Notes under the pieces: model-generated
What the model was told of the DNA's origin: nothing
What the model saw: only the letters and a program-made list of their open reading frames with translations
The model's database searches: none
In this document: piece after piece, positions 8,876 to 17,337 of the stretch
Layout: every line of letters begins with the position of its first letter
Position numbering within the stretch: the first letter of the stretch is position 1
Position numbers and translations under genes: made by a program
NCBI GenBank assembly: GCA_964406775.1
Contig: CAYOSW010000002.1
Coordinates: forward strand, 24,017 to 88,016
From: JACPKO01 sp964406775
Lineage (GTDB): Bacteria > Patescibacteriota > Microgenomatia > Daviesbacterales > UBA10151
Length of the DNA stretch: 64,000 bases
Direction: 5' to 3'

Positions 8876-9787
8876 ATGACCAATCAAAAAGGAGGAATTT
8901 TCATCATTGGCATATGCCTAACTATAATATTCATAATATCCGTATTTATCGCTATAGCTGTTAAGGAACAGGCAGAAAGAAACCCGCCAATTATCAGATC
9001 TTCATCAACAGATGCTCTAAAAACCACCTCACTTGAAGGAAATCAAATTAACAAAAAGCTTACCCGGGAAGATGCAGTTATTCTTCCTTCTGGAGCCAAG
9101 GTCACCCTCACTAATTTTATTTACCAGATCCCAAACACAGGCCAGGCAGCACCTGAAATAAAACAACTTGATATGTCTGTTCCAATTAACAAATACCTCC
9201 GTATTTTTCATCAAGGGTACATCTATGACATTACCCGCACAGAATGTATTAGTAAACCTCATCTAGATTTGGATGTTATGAGAGACCGCCTTGAGGAATG
9301 TCAGTATACAATAACAGCGATAAAACAAAACCCTCCTCCTGTTTCATACAATATTACAAAAACTTTTTCTTCAGCTTCAGACCAACAAGCACCATATGAC
9401 GATAAAAGCGACATAATAAAAAATAGCCCAGAAGAAAGCTATTACCAAATCGACCCCTCTTATATTCATCTTTATGATCATAGCGGGTTAAAGAAGTATG
9501 AACTTTCAGGATCCGGATACGCAATTATTGATACGGCATATGGATCAAAATATTTTATTTTTACACCAGAAGAGCTTCTAAAACATACTTCTCAGACACA
9601 ACAGATCGGACCACTTACTTTAACCCTGAAGGTCGAAAACCATTCTTGCTATCCTCCTTATCTTGCATCCAACGGAGAATGTACAGATGACGAATACCCA
9701 CCGGTCTACAATAAATTCGACTTCAATCTCAAAATTGAACAAACCTCCCAAGAACCTCAACCAATACAAATAATCGACTCCAGCTAA
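8876..9787 (+). CDS. Unknown membrane-anchored extracytoplasmic protein
   Basis: 303 aa. One N-terminal helix (about 7-27) anchors a polar, Pro/Thr/Gln-rich domain of about 275 residues that should lie outside the membrane. Four cysteines (in TECIS, EECQYT, HSCYPP, GECTDD) could form two disulfides. No family recognised. An AATAAT box with a TG extension sits 8 bases before the ATG, suggesting a leaderless transcript. The 126 bases between metG and this gene show no other structure. Confidence 0.75.
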   Translation: MTNQKGGIFIIGICLTIIFIISVFIAIAVKEQAERNPPIIRSSSTDALKTTSLEGNQINKKLTREDAVILPSGAKVTLTNFIYQIPNTGQAAPEIKQLDMSVPINKYLRIFHQGYIYDITRTECISKPHLDLDVMRDRLEECQYTITAIKQNPPPVSYNITKTFSSASDQQAPYDDKSDIIKNSPEESYYQIDPSYIHLYDHSGLKKYELSGSGYAIIDTAYGSKYFIFTPEELLKHTSQTQQIGPLTLTLKVENHSCYPPYLASNGECTDDEYPPVYNKFDFNLKIEQTSQEPQPIQIIDSS

Positions 9788-9813
9788 CACTTTCTCATAC
9801 GTTCAAACTTTCA

Positions 9814-9819
9814 TATAAT
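9814..9819 (+). promoter_or_regulatory. -10 box, leaderless type, for the TatD gene
   Basis: Perfect TATAAT exactly 7 bases before the ATG at 9827, so transcription should begin at the start codon. The -35 region is weak. Confidence 0.65.
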
Positions 9820-9826
9820 AACTTCT

Positions 9827-10684
9827 ATGTTAATCGATACTCACGCTCATCTTTTTTGGGATTCATACAAAGAGGACATCCACAACGTCATTGATAATGC
9901 GGTGAGTGCGGGTGTCGGCACAGTAATAAATGTCGGTGTGGATCTTGCATTAAGCCGCATAGCTACCGAGCAAGCTAAAATAATCTCGCACGACGGTTTT
10001 AAAGTTTATTCCGCAATCGCCATTCATCCTGAAGAAGCGGTCAGATATATTAATAATGAAGAACAGATTGGGAAGGATATTGAAGAACTTGAAAAAATTT
10101 ATACGGAAAATCCGGAAACGGTAGTCGCCGTCGGTGAGTGCGGACTGGATTTTGCCTATTTTAATAAAGAAGGATATCTGCCTGAAGGATCAACGGTAGA
10201 GATTGCGCAAGATGCCCAAAGAAAACTTTTTAAAGCTCAAATAGCTCTAGCAAAGAAACTCGACCTTCCTCTTTTAATTCACTGCCGTGACGATAGAAGC
10301 CGGAATTTTCAAAATACCGAATGCTGGGACGAAGTTATAGAGCTGACAAGTGACTGGAAAGGGATCTATCATTGCTACTCCGGCCTCCTCCCGACTACCG
10401 AATCGGTTATTAAGAACACAGATTTCCTGGTTTCGTTTGCCGGCAATCTAACATATCCCAAAAACGACTATTTGAAAGAAGCTGTGCGGATCCTTCCCTT
10501 GGATAGAATTGTTTTGGAAACCGACTGTCCGTTTTTACCACCTCAGTCTATTAGAGGAAAGAGAAACGAACCTTCATCCGTAGCCGAAATTGCCAGAAAC
10601 ATCTCGGAAATTAAAAGTACAGGCTACGACCGGGTTGCGGAGCAAACAACGGAAAATTTTAAAAAGCTTTTTAAGTTTGAGTGA
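9827..10684 (+). CDS. TatD family metal-dependent hydrolase (DNase)
   Basis: 285 aa, full family length. TIM-barrel amidohydrolase with metal-binding motifs in order: DTHAHL (4-9), GECGLDF, LLIHCRD, YHCYSG, and ETDCPFLPP. Members are 3'-5' DNases/RNases acting in DNA repair and nucleic-acid turnover in the cytoplasm. It has its own -10 box and is followed by a structured 105-base leader before the glycan operon, so read-through into that operon is possible. Confidence 0.95.
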   Translation: MLIDTHAHLFWDSYKEDIHNVIDNAVSAGVGTVINVGVDLALSRIATEQAKIISHDGFKVYSAIAIHPEEAVRYINNEEQIGKDIEELEKIYTENPETVVAVGECGLDFAYFNKEGYLPEGSTVEIAQDAQRKLFKAQIALAKKLDLPLLIHCRDDRSRNFQNTECWDEVIELTSDWKGIYHCYSGLLPTTESVIKNTDFLVSFAGNLTYPKNDYLKEAVRILPLDRIVLETDCPFLPPQSIRGKRNEPSSVAEIARNISEIKSTGYDRVAEQTTENFKKLFKFE

Positions 10685-10789
10685 GGCAAGGAAACTTGCC
10701 TCCGAGCCTCATAACAGGTAAACTGCCAACCGAACCTTGATTGGCAGACCCTAATCTCATACCATAAGAGGTGGTCTGCCCGATAATAT
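10683..10789 (+). promoter_or_regulatory. Structured leader with mutually exclusive hairpins
   Basis: Between tatD and the glycosyltransferase gene. Hairpin 1 (10683-10702): perfect 8-bp stem GAGGCAAG/CTTGCCTC with a GAAA tetraloop. Hairpin 2: CTGCCAA (10723-10729) with TTGGCAG (10741-10747). Hairpin 3: GGCAGACC (10743-10750) with GGTCTGCC (10773-10780). Hairpins 2 and 3 both use GGCAG, so only one can form at a time, and hairpin 3 ends 9 bases before the ATG. This looks like a switch acting on ribosome access. No known riboswitch class was recognised. Confidence 0.5.
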
Positions 10790-12556
10790 ATGCGCATAAT
10801 ATTAAGTTTTTTACTGGGATTCTTTTCCTTTTTCTTCTTAAGCGAGGCTTTTAAAAAAGTATTCGGCCGGCCGATCCCCAGCTTTTTTGGAATAATTACC
10901 ATTCTTTTAGGATTTTTAGTCGGTTTTTGGGGTAAGAAATTTATTTACCCGCCTCTGGATTTACTTGCCGGGCTTTTCATAATCGGCGCCGGCATAGGAA
11001 TTACCCTCCATCACCTTCTATCTATGCGTTATATTATTTCCGAAGAATTCGAATTAAAACTTTACCGCAAACACGAAACCTTGATTGAGCGCCTACTGGA
11101 AATCCTTCCCGGTGCGCTGACCTGGATAGCTTTAACTGCGCCTTTCTGGCTATCACTGACATTACCCTTCGCGGTGGCTTATCTGATCATTGCCGCAGAT
11201 GTTTATTGGCTTTACAGCTCCTTGCGGGTAGCCGTACTCATTTTTGTAGGATACAGAAAACTCGCTTGGGCTGAAAAACAACCTTGGCTGGATAACCTGA
11301 AGAAAGATTTTCCCGGGGAATGGGAAAATTACTACCACCTGCTGGTTCTGCCCACCTATAAGGAATCGATTGAGATTTTAGCTCCGGCTTTTGATGCCAT
11401 CGCAAATTCGGAATATCCGAAGGATAGGATTTTTTTAGCGGTCGGGTTTGAAGCCTGGGACGATCCTGAAAAAATAAAACAGAGCAAGGAATATCTTAAA
11501 AAATTTGAGAAAAAAATAGGCGGGGTTTTTACGACAATTCACGAGCTACAGCCCGGAGAAATCCGCGGACCCGGCACCAACCGCAATTGGATGATAAAAA
11601 ATGCTGTTGAAAAATTCGAAGGCAAAGGTATTAAGTCGAATCAGGTATTTGTCACAACTCTCGATGCGGACTTTGTCATTCACAAACAATTTTTAAGCGG
11701 AGCCTTGCATAAATATTTATCCGTTCCTGAAGATGTCAGGGATAAAAGAACATATACGGGCTCATTCCTCTATTACAACAATTTCTGGCAGGCACCGGCT
11801 CCGATGCGTCTGATTGCTTCGGGTACGGCTTTCTGGCAATTGGCAGAAATGGCCGGCAGTGATAAGTATCAGAATTTCTCTTCTTTATCCATCAATTTAA
11901 AGCCCCTTTTGGATATCGGCGGATGGATGCCCGATAAGGTAAATGATGATTCGGGATTTTACTGGAAGGCATATTTCCACTTCAACGGAGATTACAAAGT
12001 TCTCCCCCATTACTTGCCGATTTCCGCCGATGCTAACTTGGACACGTCACTTTTTAAAACATTTCAAAACCAGTATCAGCAGTTAAAACGCTGGGCGTAT
12101 GGTGTTGAGCATATCCCGTTTGTTTTCAAGCAATATTTCAAAAGAAACGATATCGACTTTTGGGATAAGACCGACAAATTATTGTTTGTGCTTTGGGCCA
12201 ATCTTAAGTGGGGATCCCTCGCCCTTTTGGTTACTTTCGCAGGTCTGATAATTCCGTATATAAACCCTCAATACTCCGAGTCTGTGGTTGCAGTTAATCT
12301 CCCGATTGTATCATCGTATATTTTAACTGCTGCTTTCCTGGGGTTATTCGTAACCGTTTATGTCCAGGAAAAAACTGCTCCACCGAGACCTAAAAATTGG
12401 TCTCCGCCTAAAAGAATCTGGACTTTTATTCAATACTTGCTGGTACCGGTAGTTCTTGTAACCATCACAACCGTACCGGCAATCGATGCCCAGACTTCAC
12501 TGATGTTCGGAAGATACCTGGAATTCCGCGTTACTAACAAAGCCCGTTCTAAATGA
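10790..12556 (+). CDS. Membrane-bound family 2-type glycosyltransferase
   Basis: 588 aa. Four N-terminal membrane helices (to about 160) precede a GT2-like catalytic domain: LPTYKE near the start, TTLDADFVIHKQ as the DxD region, and QQLKRWAYG as the Q-x-x-R-W motif typical of processive enzymes. Two or more C-terminal helices follow. It probably transfers sugars from nucleotide or lipid donors at the inner membrane face during cell-surface glycan synthesis. First gene of a four-gene operon (4-base overlap with the next gene) containing polyprenyl-phosphate sugar transferases. Specific product unknown. Confidence 0.85.
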   Translation: MRIILSFLLGFFSFFFLSEAFKKVFGRPIPSFFGIITILLGFLVGFWGKKFIYPPLDLLAGLFIIGAGIGITLHHLLSMRYIISEEFELKLYRKHETLIERLLEILPGALTWIALTAPFWLSLTLPFAVAYLIIAADVYWLYSSLRVAVLIFVGYRKLAWAEKQPWLDNLKKDFPGEWENYYHLLVLPTYKESIEILAPAFDAIANSEYPKDRIFLAVGFEAWDDPEKIKQSKEYLKKFEKKIGGVFTTIHELQPGEIRGPGTNRNWMIKNAVEKFEGKGIKSNQVFVTTLDADFVIHKQFLSGALHKYLSVPEDVRDKRTYTGSFLYYNNFWQAPAPMRLIASGTAFWQLAEMAGSDKYQNFSSLSINLKPLLDIGGWMPDKVNDDSGFYWKAYFHFNGDYKVLPHYLPISADANLDTSLFKTFQNQYQQLKRWAYGVEHIPFVFKQYFKRNDIDFWDKTDKLLFVLWANLKWGSLALLVTFAGLIIPYINPQYSESVVAVNLPIVSSYILTAAFLGLFVTVYVQEKTAPPRPKNWSPPKRIWTFIQYLLVPVVLVTITTVPAIDAQTSLMFGRYLEFRVTNKARSK

Positions 12557-12918
12557 AAATAATTAAGGAGTTTTCCAAAATATATCAGGAGCAGGATACT
12601 TTTGTTTTTTGGCCTATCAGCACTTCCGTAATCCTGTCTCTGACAATAACTTTTATATGGGCGCTGTTTTATTTCAGTCTGCCGAAAGAGATCCCCATTT
12701 TTTATTCCTTACCCTGGGGGGATGCCCAATTCGGACACATTAACCAATTTCTGATTTTTCCCTCCCTGATTGCCCTTACCATCCTTATTAATCTGATCAT
12801 CAGCTGGCATCTGCACTTTTCCCAGGTTTTACTTAAAAGAGTTCTGGCAATTGCTACAGTTATTACCAGCCTGCTACTGTTTTTAGCGGCAATCAGGATT
12901 ATTTTTACATTTGTTTAA
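12553..12918 (+). CDS. Small membrane protein of glycan operon
   Basis: 121 aa with three membrane helices (about 20-44, 65-88, 93-119). It overlaps the glycosyltransferase by ATGA, so is translationally coupled. The short segment LPKEIPIFYSLPWG between helices 1 and 2 resembles the loop of DUF1648-type proteins. Function unknown; the position suggests an accessory role in surface polysaccharide synthesis. Confidence 0.75.
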   Translation: MKIIKEFSKIYQEQDTFVFWPISTSVILSLTITFIWALFYFSLPKEIPIFYSLPWGDAQFGHINQFLIFPSLIALTILINLIISWHLHFSQVLLKRVLAIATVITSLLLFLAAIRIIFTFV

Positions 12919-12933
12919 AACAGTCTTTATCTT
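12904..12933 (+). promoter_or_regulatory. Internal promoter, leaderless type
   Basis: TTTACA, 18-base spacer, TATCTT, then 8 bases to the ATG at 12942. It lies at the end of the preceding gene and could express the WecA-like gene separately from the operon. Confidence 0.5.
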
Positions 12934-12941
12934 GAACATCT

Positions 12942-14015
12942 ATGGATAAATTATTTTTAGGTTTTTTTATCTCCTTAATAATTACCGCTCTTTCCGTTCC
13001 TCTCACGATAAGGCTTGCCAAAAAATTTAAACTGGTTGACGACCCGAAAATCCGCCCTCATCCCGCCCATATTCATAAAAAAGTTATACCCAGAGCCGGA
13101 GGTCTGCCCATTTTTCTGGGAATAATAGTCGGAGTCTTGTTATTAACAGGTCTATCAGGGACAACTATAGGAATAATCGCGAGTTTATTTATCCTGCTGA
13201 TTGTCGGCCTGCTTGATGACGCTTTAATCGAATTTAAGCCGTTGCCGAGACTTCTTCTTCAAATCGTTCCGGCAGTTATCGCGGTTTTATCCGGTATCGG
13301 GATAGATTTCATCACCAACCCCCTGGGAGGAGGCATACTCAGGCTCGATTTACCGCAATATTTATTTTTGGGATATCAATTAAATCCGATAGCCGACCTG
13401 TTCGCCGTGATCTGGATTGTCTGGATGATGAATATGGTTAACTGGAGCAAGGGAGTTGACGGTCAGATGCCGATTATTACTCTGGTAGCATTCCTGACAA
13501 TCGGCTATGTGTCGTTTAATTTTTTCAATTTAGGCGACCAGAGCCAATATTTGCCGACGCTGCTCGCCTTTATTTGTGCGGGCGCATCCCTCGGCTTCCT
13601 GATATTTAATTGGCATCCGGCAAAAATTTTCCCCGGCTTTTCCGGTTCGACAATTTTAGGATTTATGATCGCGGTGCTTTCCATTTTTTCAACCGCTAAA
13701 CTGGCGATTGCACTGCTTGTCCTTCTCGTTCCGGCAACTGATTTTTTCTATACTTTTTTCAGAAGAATTATCGAGAAAAAATCTCCGCTGAAAGGCGACC
13801 AGAAACACCTTCACCATCTTTTACTCGAAAGAGGACTTTCTCAAGCTCAGGTGTCCTTGTTGTACGCTCTTTCTTGTGCTATTCTGGGCTTGCTTGCATT
13901 AAATCTGGAGAGTCAAGGAAAAATATTTACAATAATCGGTGCGGGTGTAGTAATTTTCGGAGCGATTCTTTGGCTTCATTTACTTGCAGGCAAAAACCGC
14001 AATGAATCCGATTAA
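12942..14015 (+). CDS. Undecaprenyl-phosphate sugar-1-phosphate transferase (WecA/MraY family)
   Basis: 357 aa with about ten membrane helices. Family hallmarks in order: KLVDDPKIRPHPAHIHKKVIPRAGG near residues 30-56, GLLDD (Mg-binding Asp pair, about 87-91), NWSKGVDGQM (replacing the usual NLIDGLDGLA), and the HLHHLLLERGLS histidine motif. It attaches a sugar-1-phosphate to the C55 lipid carrier, the first membrane step of surface glycan synthesis. The altered NWSKGVDG motif fits GlcNAc- or other sugar-specific WecA/TagO relatives better than MraY, but the substrate cannot be read from sequence. Overlaps the next gene by 14 bases. Confidence 0.9.
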   Translation: MDKLFLGFFISLIITALSVPLTIRLAKKFKLVDDPKIRPHPAHIHKKVIPRAGGLPIFLGIIVGVLLLTGLSGTTIGIIASLFILLIVGLLDDALIEFKPLPRLLLQIVPAVIAVLSGIGIDFITNPLGGGILRLDLPQYLFLGYQLNPIADLFAVIWIVWMMNMVNWSKGVDGQMPIITLVAFLTIGYVSFNFFNLGDQSQYLPTLLAFICAGASLGFLIFNWHPAKIFPGFSGSTILGFMIAVLSIFSTAKLAIALLVLLVPATDFFYTFFRRIIEKKSPLKGDQKHLHHLLLERGLSQAQVSLLYALSCAILGLLALNLESQGKIFTIIGAGVVIFGAILWLHLLAGKNRNESD

Positions 14016-14958
14016 TCTAAACAGTCTTCCTTTATTTCTCTGGAATTTAGCCAAAGCAGTCCGTGTCAGACAGTGGGTTAAAAATTCGGCAGTTTTTGCA
14101 GGAATTATTTTTTCCGGACAGTTAACCAACCCGCTGGCAGTTACCTTAGTCGCTGAAGCGTTTATATTATTTTGCGCCGCATCCTCGGCTATTTACTTAT
14201 TAAATGATGTTTTTGACATCGAGAGGGACAGGCTTCACCCTTTTAAATCAAAAAGGCCGATACCGGCAGGAAAATTATCCGTCAGATTTGTAGTAACTCT
14301 CGCCCTGGTTATAATCTCGATAGTCTTGCCGTCCGCATACGCCATCTCGCCGGCACTGTTTTTGGCAATACTTGCCTACCTTATTCTCCAGCTTTTTTAT
14401 TCGGCATATTTAAAATCAATAATCTTAATTGATGTTATGGCGATAGCAGCGGGATTTCTTTTGCGGATTTACGCGGGGGTTTGGGTAATCGATGCTCATC
14501 TTAATGTCTGGTTCCTGCTGACTGTTTTATCTTTTGCCTTATTTTTGGCCATCGGAAAACGCCGCTCCGAACTTACTTTGCTTCAGGGTCAGGCCGCCAA
14601 ACACCGGGAAACATTACTTCATTACCCGGAGAATTTTCTGGATATTCTGACAGCTATGTTTGCCAATTCCACCTGGCTGTCTTATGCCTTTTTTGCTTTC
14701 CTGCAGCCCCCGATTTCGGCCCGGTACAGACTGTCGGTTCTATTTGATAATTTCTCATTACCTTTTAACCAGGCTAAATTCCTGATGGCTACGGTTCCGC
14801 TGGTCATATACGGTGTAATGCGCTATCTGTACATTATTTACGAGAAAAAGGAGGGGGAATCACCTGAGCGTGTTCTTCTCAGGGATAAACCACTGCTGGT
14901 AACGGTCATACTTTGGATTGTTTCAGTCATAGGCATAATCTACTACCTGGGCTCTTAG
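14002..14958 (+). CDS. UbiA-family decaprenyl-phosphate phosphoribosyltransferase-like enzyme
   Basis: 318 aa from ATG 14002, inside the end of the previous gene; an upstream in-frame TTG (13984) is less likely. The N-terminal RVRQWVKN and the first Asp-rich motif NDVFDIERDRLHPFKSKRP match the DPPR-synthase branch of the UbiA superfamily, which moves phosphoribose onto polyprenyl phosphate. About eight membrane helices. In actinobacteria this enzyme feeds arabinan synthesis; here it may supply a pentose lipid donor to the operon's glycosyltransferase (inference). Its stop codon overlaps that of the convergent PEGA gene. Confidence 0.88.
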   Translation: MNPINLNSLPLFLWNLAKAVRVRQWVKNSAVFAGIIFSGQLTNPLAVTLVAEAFILFCAASSAIYLLNDVFDIERDRLHPFKSKRPIPAGKLSVRFVVTLALVIISIVLPSAYAISPALFLAILAYLILQLFYSAYLKSIILIDVMAIAAGFLLRIYAGVWVIDAHLNVWFLLTVLSFALFLAIGKRRSELTLLQGQAAKHRETLLHYPENFLDILTAMFANSTWLSYAFFAFLQPPISARYRLSVLFDNFSLPFNQAKFLMATVPLVIYGVMRYLYIIYEKKEGESPERVLLRDKPLLVTVILWIVSVIGIIYYLGS

Positions 14959-15776
14959 GATGTTTTTTTCTGGGTATAGACCGAGGAAACCCAGCCTTCT
15001 TTTCCGTCCTTTAGTCTGATTCTGACCCATCCCGGGGTTTCTTCAAGTAAAATATAGGTTTCTTTCGGTTTAACCTGACCTATTTCCTTGGAGTTGACGC
15101 TTGCTGATTCCCTAACCCTCAGAAATCCGGTCGGAGTAGCCTTGATTGTCACTTCCTGAGTCGATGAAACCGGCGTAGCCGAAAGCTTGGTTAAATCAGG
15201 CTCAGTTATGGCTAAATCTGCGCTTATAACCAGATTTAAGCCTTCTATGACCCTGGAACGGATACTGCGCTTCAGGAAATTCTCCCGGCTGATGATAAAT
15301 TGGTGTTCACCAACCGATAAATCAGGCACGGACAGCGGGGTTCTGCCTGCTAAATTACCGTCAATAAAAACCTCCGCATTTGAGGGGGAGGATGTGATAG
15401 TTGCTCCGCTGCCCGACTCCAGGCTTATTACTTCTCCGGATGATGCGTCTTTATCGTCCGCAATATCCCTGATTACAATAGTCAGGCTCCCCTCATTCAG
15501 CCTGGCGTAACCCTCCCAGAAGACTTTTGCCGAGTCTGTAGCCTCATCGGCTCTTAAAGAAACCCTGTAGTCTCCGGGCTTTAAAGCATCATCCTGAAAG
15601 GGGACGCTGCCCATCTGCATATCATTTAAAAATACTTTAGCGGGAATATTGGACTCAACTCTTATACCGGCCTTGGCTCCGGGCCCCACATACCGCTTCA
15701 ATAGCCCCGATCCGATCTGGAGAACTATCGAAACTATGCTTAGAAAGACCAGAATTATGAGCAGTGTTTTGCGCAT
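14955..15776 (-). CDS. Exported PEGA-repeat and SH3 domain protein
   Basis: 273 aa from ATG 15776; an in-frame TTG 27 bases upstream is rejected because it would put polar residues before the signal sequence. N-terminal helix (MRKTLLIILVFLSIVSIVLQI) anchors or exports the protein. Two PEGA-type repeats (GIRVESNIPAKVFLNDMQMG; ATITSSPSNAEVFIDGNLAG) are followed by a bacterial SH3 domain (TGFLRVRESASVNSKEIGQV ... GWVRIRLKDGKEGWV). SH3b and PEGA modules typically bind cell-wall or surface partners. Convergent with the glycan operon; likely a wall-associated protein. Confidence 0.88.
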   Translation of the reverse strand: MRKTLLIILVFLSIVSIVLQIGSGLLKRYVGPGAKAGIRVESNIPAKVFLNDMQMGSVPFQDDALKPGDYRVSLRADEATDSAKVFWEGYARLNEGSLTIVIRDIADDKDASSGEVISLESGSGATITSSPSNAEVFIDGNLAGRTPLSVPDLSVGEHQFIISRENFLKRSIRSRVIEGLNLVISADLAITEPDLTKLSATPVSSTQEVTIKATPTGFLRVRESASVNSKEIGQVKPKETYILLEETPGWVRIRLKDGKEGWVSSVYTQKKTS

Positions 15777-15828
15777 CGGTAAAAGATAATGATAGCAAAT
15801 CAAGCCTCTCCCAAGATATCCCGTAAAT

Positions 15829-15857
15829 TTGACTTCCGGCCCTTAATCTGATACTAT
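15829..15857 (+). promoter_or_regulatory. Promoter for the M23 peptidase gene
   Basis: TTGACT, 17-base spacer, TACTAT with extended TG (TGA). Transcription would start near 15864, just before the terminator-like hairpin at 15868-15890. Confidence 0.6.
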
Positions 15858-15867
15858 TGACACTTCT

Positions 15868-15890
15868 GCCTGGAACTCCCAGGCTTTTTT
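15868..15890 (+). terminator. Terminator-like hairpin directly before the M23 start codon
   Basis: Stem GCCTGG/CCAGGC (6 bp), loop AACTC, then T6; the ATG follows one base later. With the promoter at 15829-15857 the RNA would consist of little more than this hairpin before the coding region. Possible early attenuator. Confidence 0.6.
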
Positions 15891-15891
15891 A

Positions 15892-16707
15892 ATGGTTAAA
15901 TTTAAACCATTTTTGTACGTCAAACCCTTCCCCAAATTCAGGCTCAAATTAAAGCTTGGGGGGCTCCTGCTTTGTCTGAGCTTCCTTTTTAACTATCACC
16001 CGGCTTTCAGCTTCCCTCCCGTTAAAACCAATATAGCCTATGCCGAAATTACTCAGGAACAGCAGGTTAATTCTCAGGCTTCGCCTGTGACTTTTCAGCT
16101 TCCGTTTCCGGGATATATAACCACAACCTTTTCAGGATTCCACCCCGGCATCGATATTTGCGCCGGCCTCGGAATGCCTATTAAACCGATCGCCAAAGGA
16201 ACTGTTGTTGAGACCGGCTTTAATTTCTTCGGACTCGGTCTGTTAGTTGAGGTCGAGCACGAGGGCGGTTACCGCTCTTCTTACGCTCATATGGGTAAGA
16301 TTTTCGTTACCAAAGGACAAGTCGTTGATGTTAATGACTTTGTAGGGGAAATCGGTATGACCGGACACACCTCAGGACCTCACACTCATCTTGAAGTTAC
16401 AAAAGACGGCCAAAAAATTAACCCGCTTTTAATTCTTCCCGAGATCCGCAAATTCCCTAAACAGGAAGATTTTGCAGTAATGGAATCCGCTACACCCTCA
16501 GCCGTTGCTATTCCGACCTTTAAGCCCGAACCTGAGGCTTCCGAATCGGCACTACCTAAGAAAACTCCGGCTCCGGTACTTAATGAAGGCGTAAATATAA
16601 TCAATCAGACGCTTCCGAGTCCTTCCCCTTCTGCAGAACCGCAAANNNNNNNNNNGCCTCAGGGAGGAAAAATGGGAATTTTAGGATTTAATCTTTTCAG
16701 GAAGTAA
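15892..16707 (+). CDS. M23 family peptidase (LytM-like), contains assembly gap
   Basis: About 271 aa with uncertain length because 10 N lie inside the coding region (16646-16655). A basic N-terminus and hydrophobic helix (about 24-42) act as signal peptide. The LytM domain has the zinc ligands H and D in HPGIDICAG and HTH in HTSGPHTHLEV, with the intact G-M-P-I loop between. It should cleave peptide cross-links in peptidoglycan outside the membrane. The C-terminal tail is Pro/Ser/Glu-rich. Transcribed alone from its own promoter. Confidence 0.9.
   Translation: MVKFKPFLYVKPFPKFRLKLKLGGLLLCLSFLFNYHPAFSFPPVKTNIAYAEITQEQQVNSQASPVTFQLPFPGYITTTFSGFHPGIDICAGLGMPIKPIAKGTVVETGFNFFGLGLLVEVEHEGGYRSSYAHMGKIFVTKGQVVDVNDFVGEIGMTGHTSGPHTHLEVTKDGQKINPLLILPEIRKFPKQEDFAVMESATPSAVAIPTFKPEPEASESALPKKTPAPVLNEGVNIINQTLPSPSPSAEPQXXXXPQGGKMGILGFNLFRK
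16646..16655. other. Assembly gap (10 N)
   Basis: Ten undetermined bases within the Pro/Ser-rich C-terminal tail of the M23 peptidase. A short tandem repeat probably broke the assembly here; true gap length is unknown. Confidence 1.
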
Positions 16708-16708
16708 T

Positions 16709-17293
16709 TTAATCGACAACCTCTCCCTCAACAGTCACGACGGGACCTGTCGGAGACCCGAACCGTTCACGCTCTCTATTAATCAGTCTTTCCAGTAGGT
16801 TTTTGAATTTGACCGGCTCATCAATGCAGAGGATTTTTATTTCATCTTTGTTCCCGCCGGCGGTGTTCACAATAATGTTGCCGTGCTTCATTACCAGCCT
16901 ATCCAAAACCCCCTGGTCGACCTCAATATGGGTGATTTTATCGTAAAGAGCCGAGGTTAAACGGACAGCGAAAACTCCCTTTTTTATTATCACCCTTCTG
17001 GTTGTAAGCAGGTAACGGTTGGCGTGATAATGCCAAAAACTCTGAACTCCGGCAGTAAACATTGAGGCAATTAACCCGGCCAGAAGTCCTATACCTAAAT
17101 TAAAATCCATAAAATAAGCCAGGCCCAATCCCATCGCCATAAAAACCCCTCCCGGCCACATCATATAGTAAACATACCTATGTCTCATATAATTTTTGCC
17201 GTAACCCGTAGCCAAAACCAGCTCTTCATCTTCGGATAAAAATTGTTCAAAAGCTTTTTTTTCTTTAGGACTGCGGTTTTCTGCGGTTTTCAT
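16709..17293 (-). CDS. PH (bPH2/DUF304) domain membrane protein
   Basis: 194 aa. A polar N-terminus with the sequence FEQFLSEDEELV, two membrane helices (about 40-60 and 66-85), then a bacterial pleckstrin-homology domain (NRYLLTTRRVIIKKGVF ... ITHIEVDQGVLDRL ... GNIIVNTAGG). Such proteins are membrane-bound with unclear roles, often in envelope stress. The 44-base gap to spoVR allows co-transcription; a weak TTGCTC-N17-TATTAG promoter is also possible. Confidence 0.88.
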   Translation of the reverse strand: MKTAENRSPKEKKAFEQFLSEDEELVLATGYGKNYMRHRYVYYMMWPGGVFMAMGLGLAYFMDFNLGIGLLAGLIASMFTAGVQSFWHYHANRYLLTTRRVIIKKGVFAVRLTSALYDKITHIEVDQGVLDRLVMKHGNIIVNTAGGNKDEIKILCIDEPVKFKNLLERLINRERERFGSPTGPVVTVEGEVVD

Positions 17294-17337
17294 TTGAGAG
17301 GTCTAATAAAATAATACAATACCCGGAGCAAAAGTGT

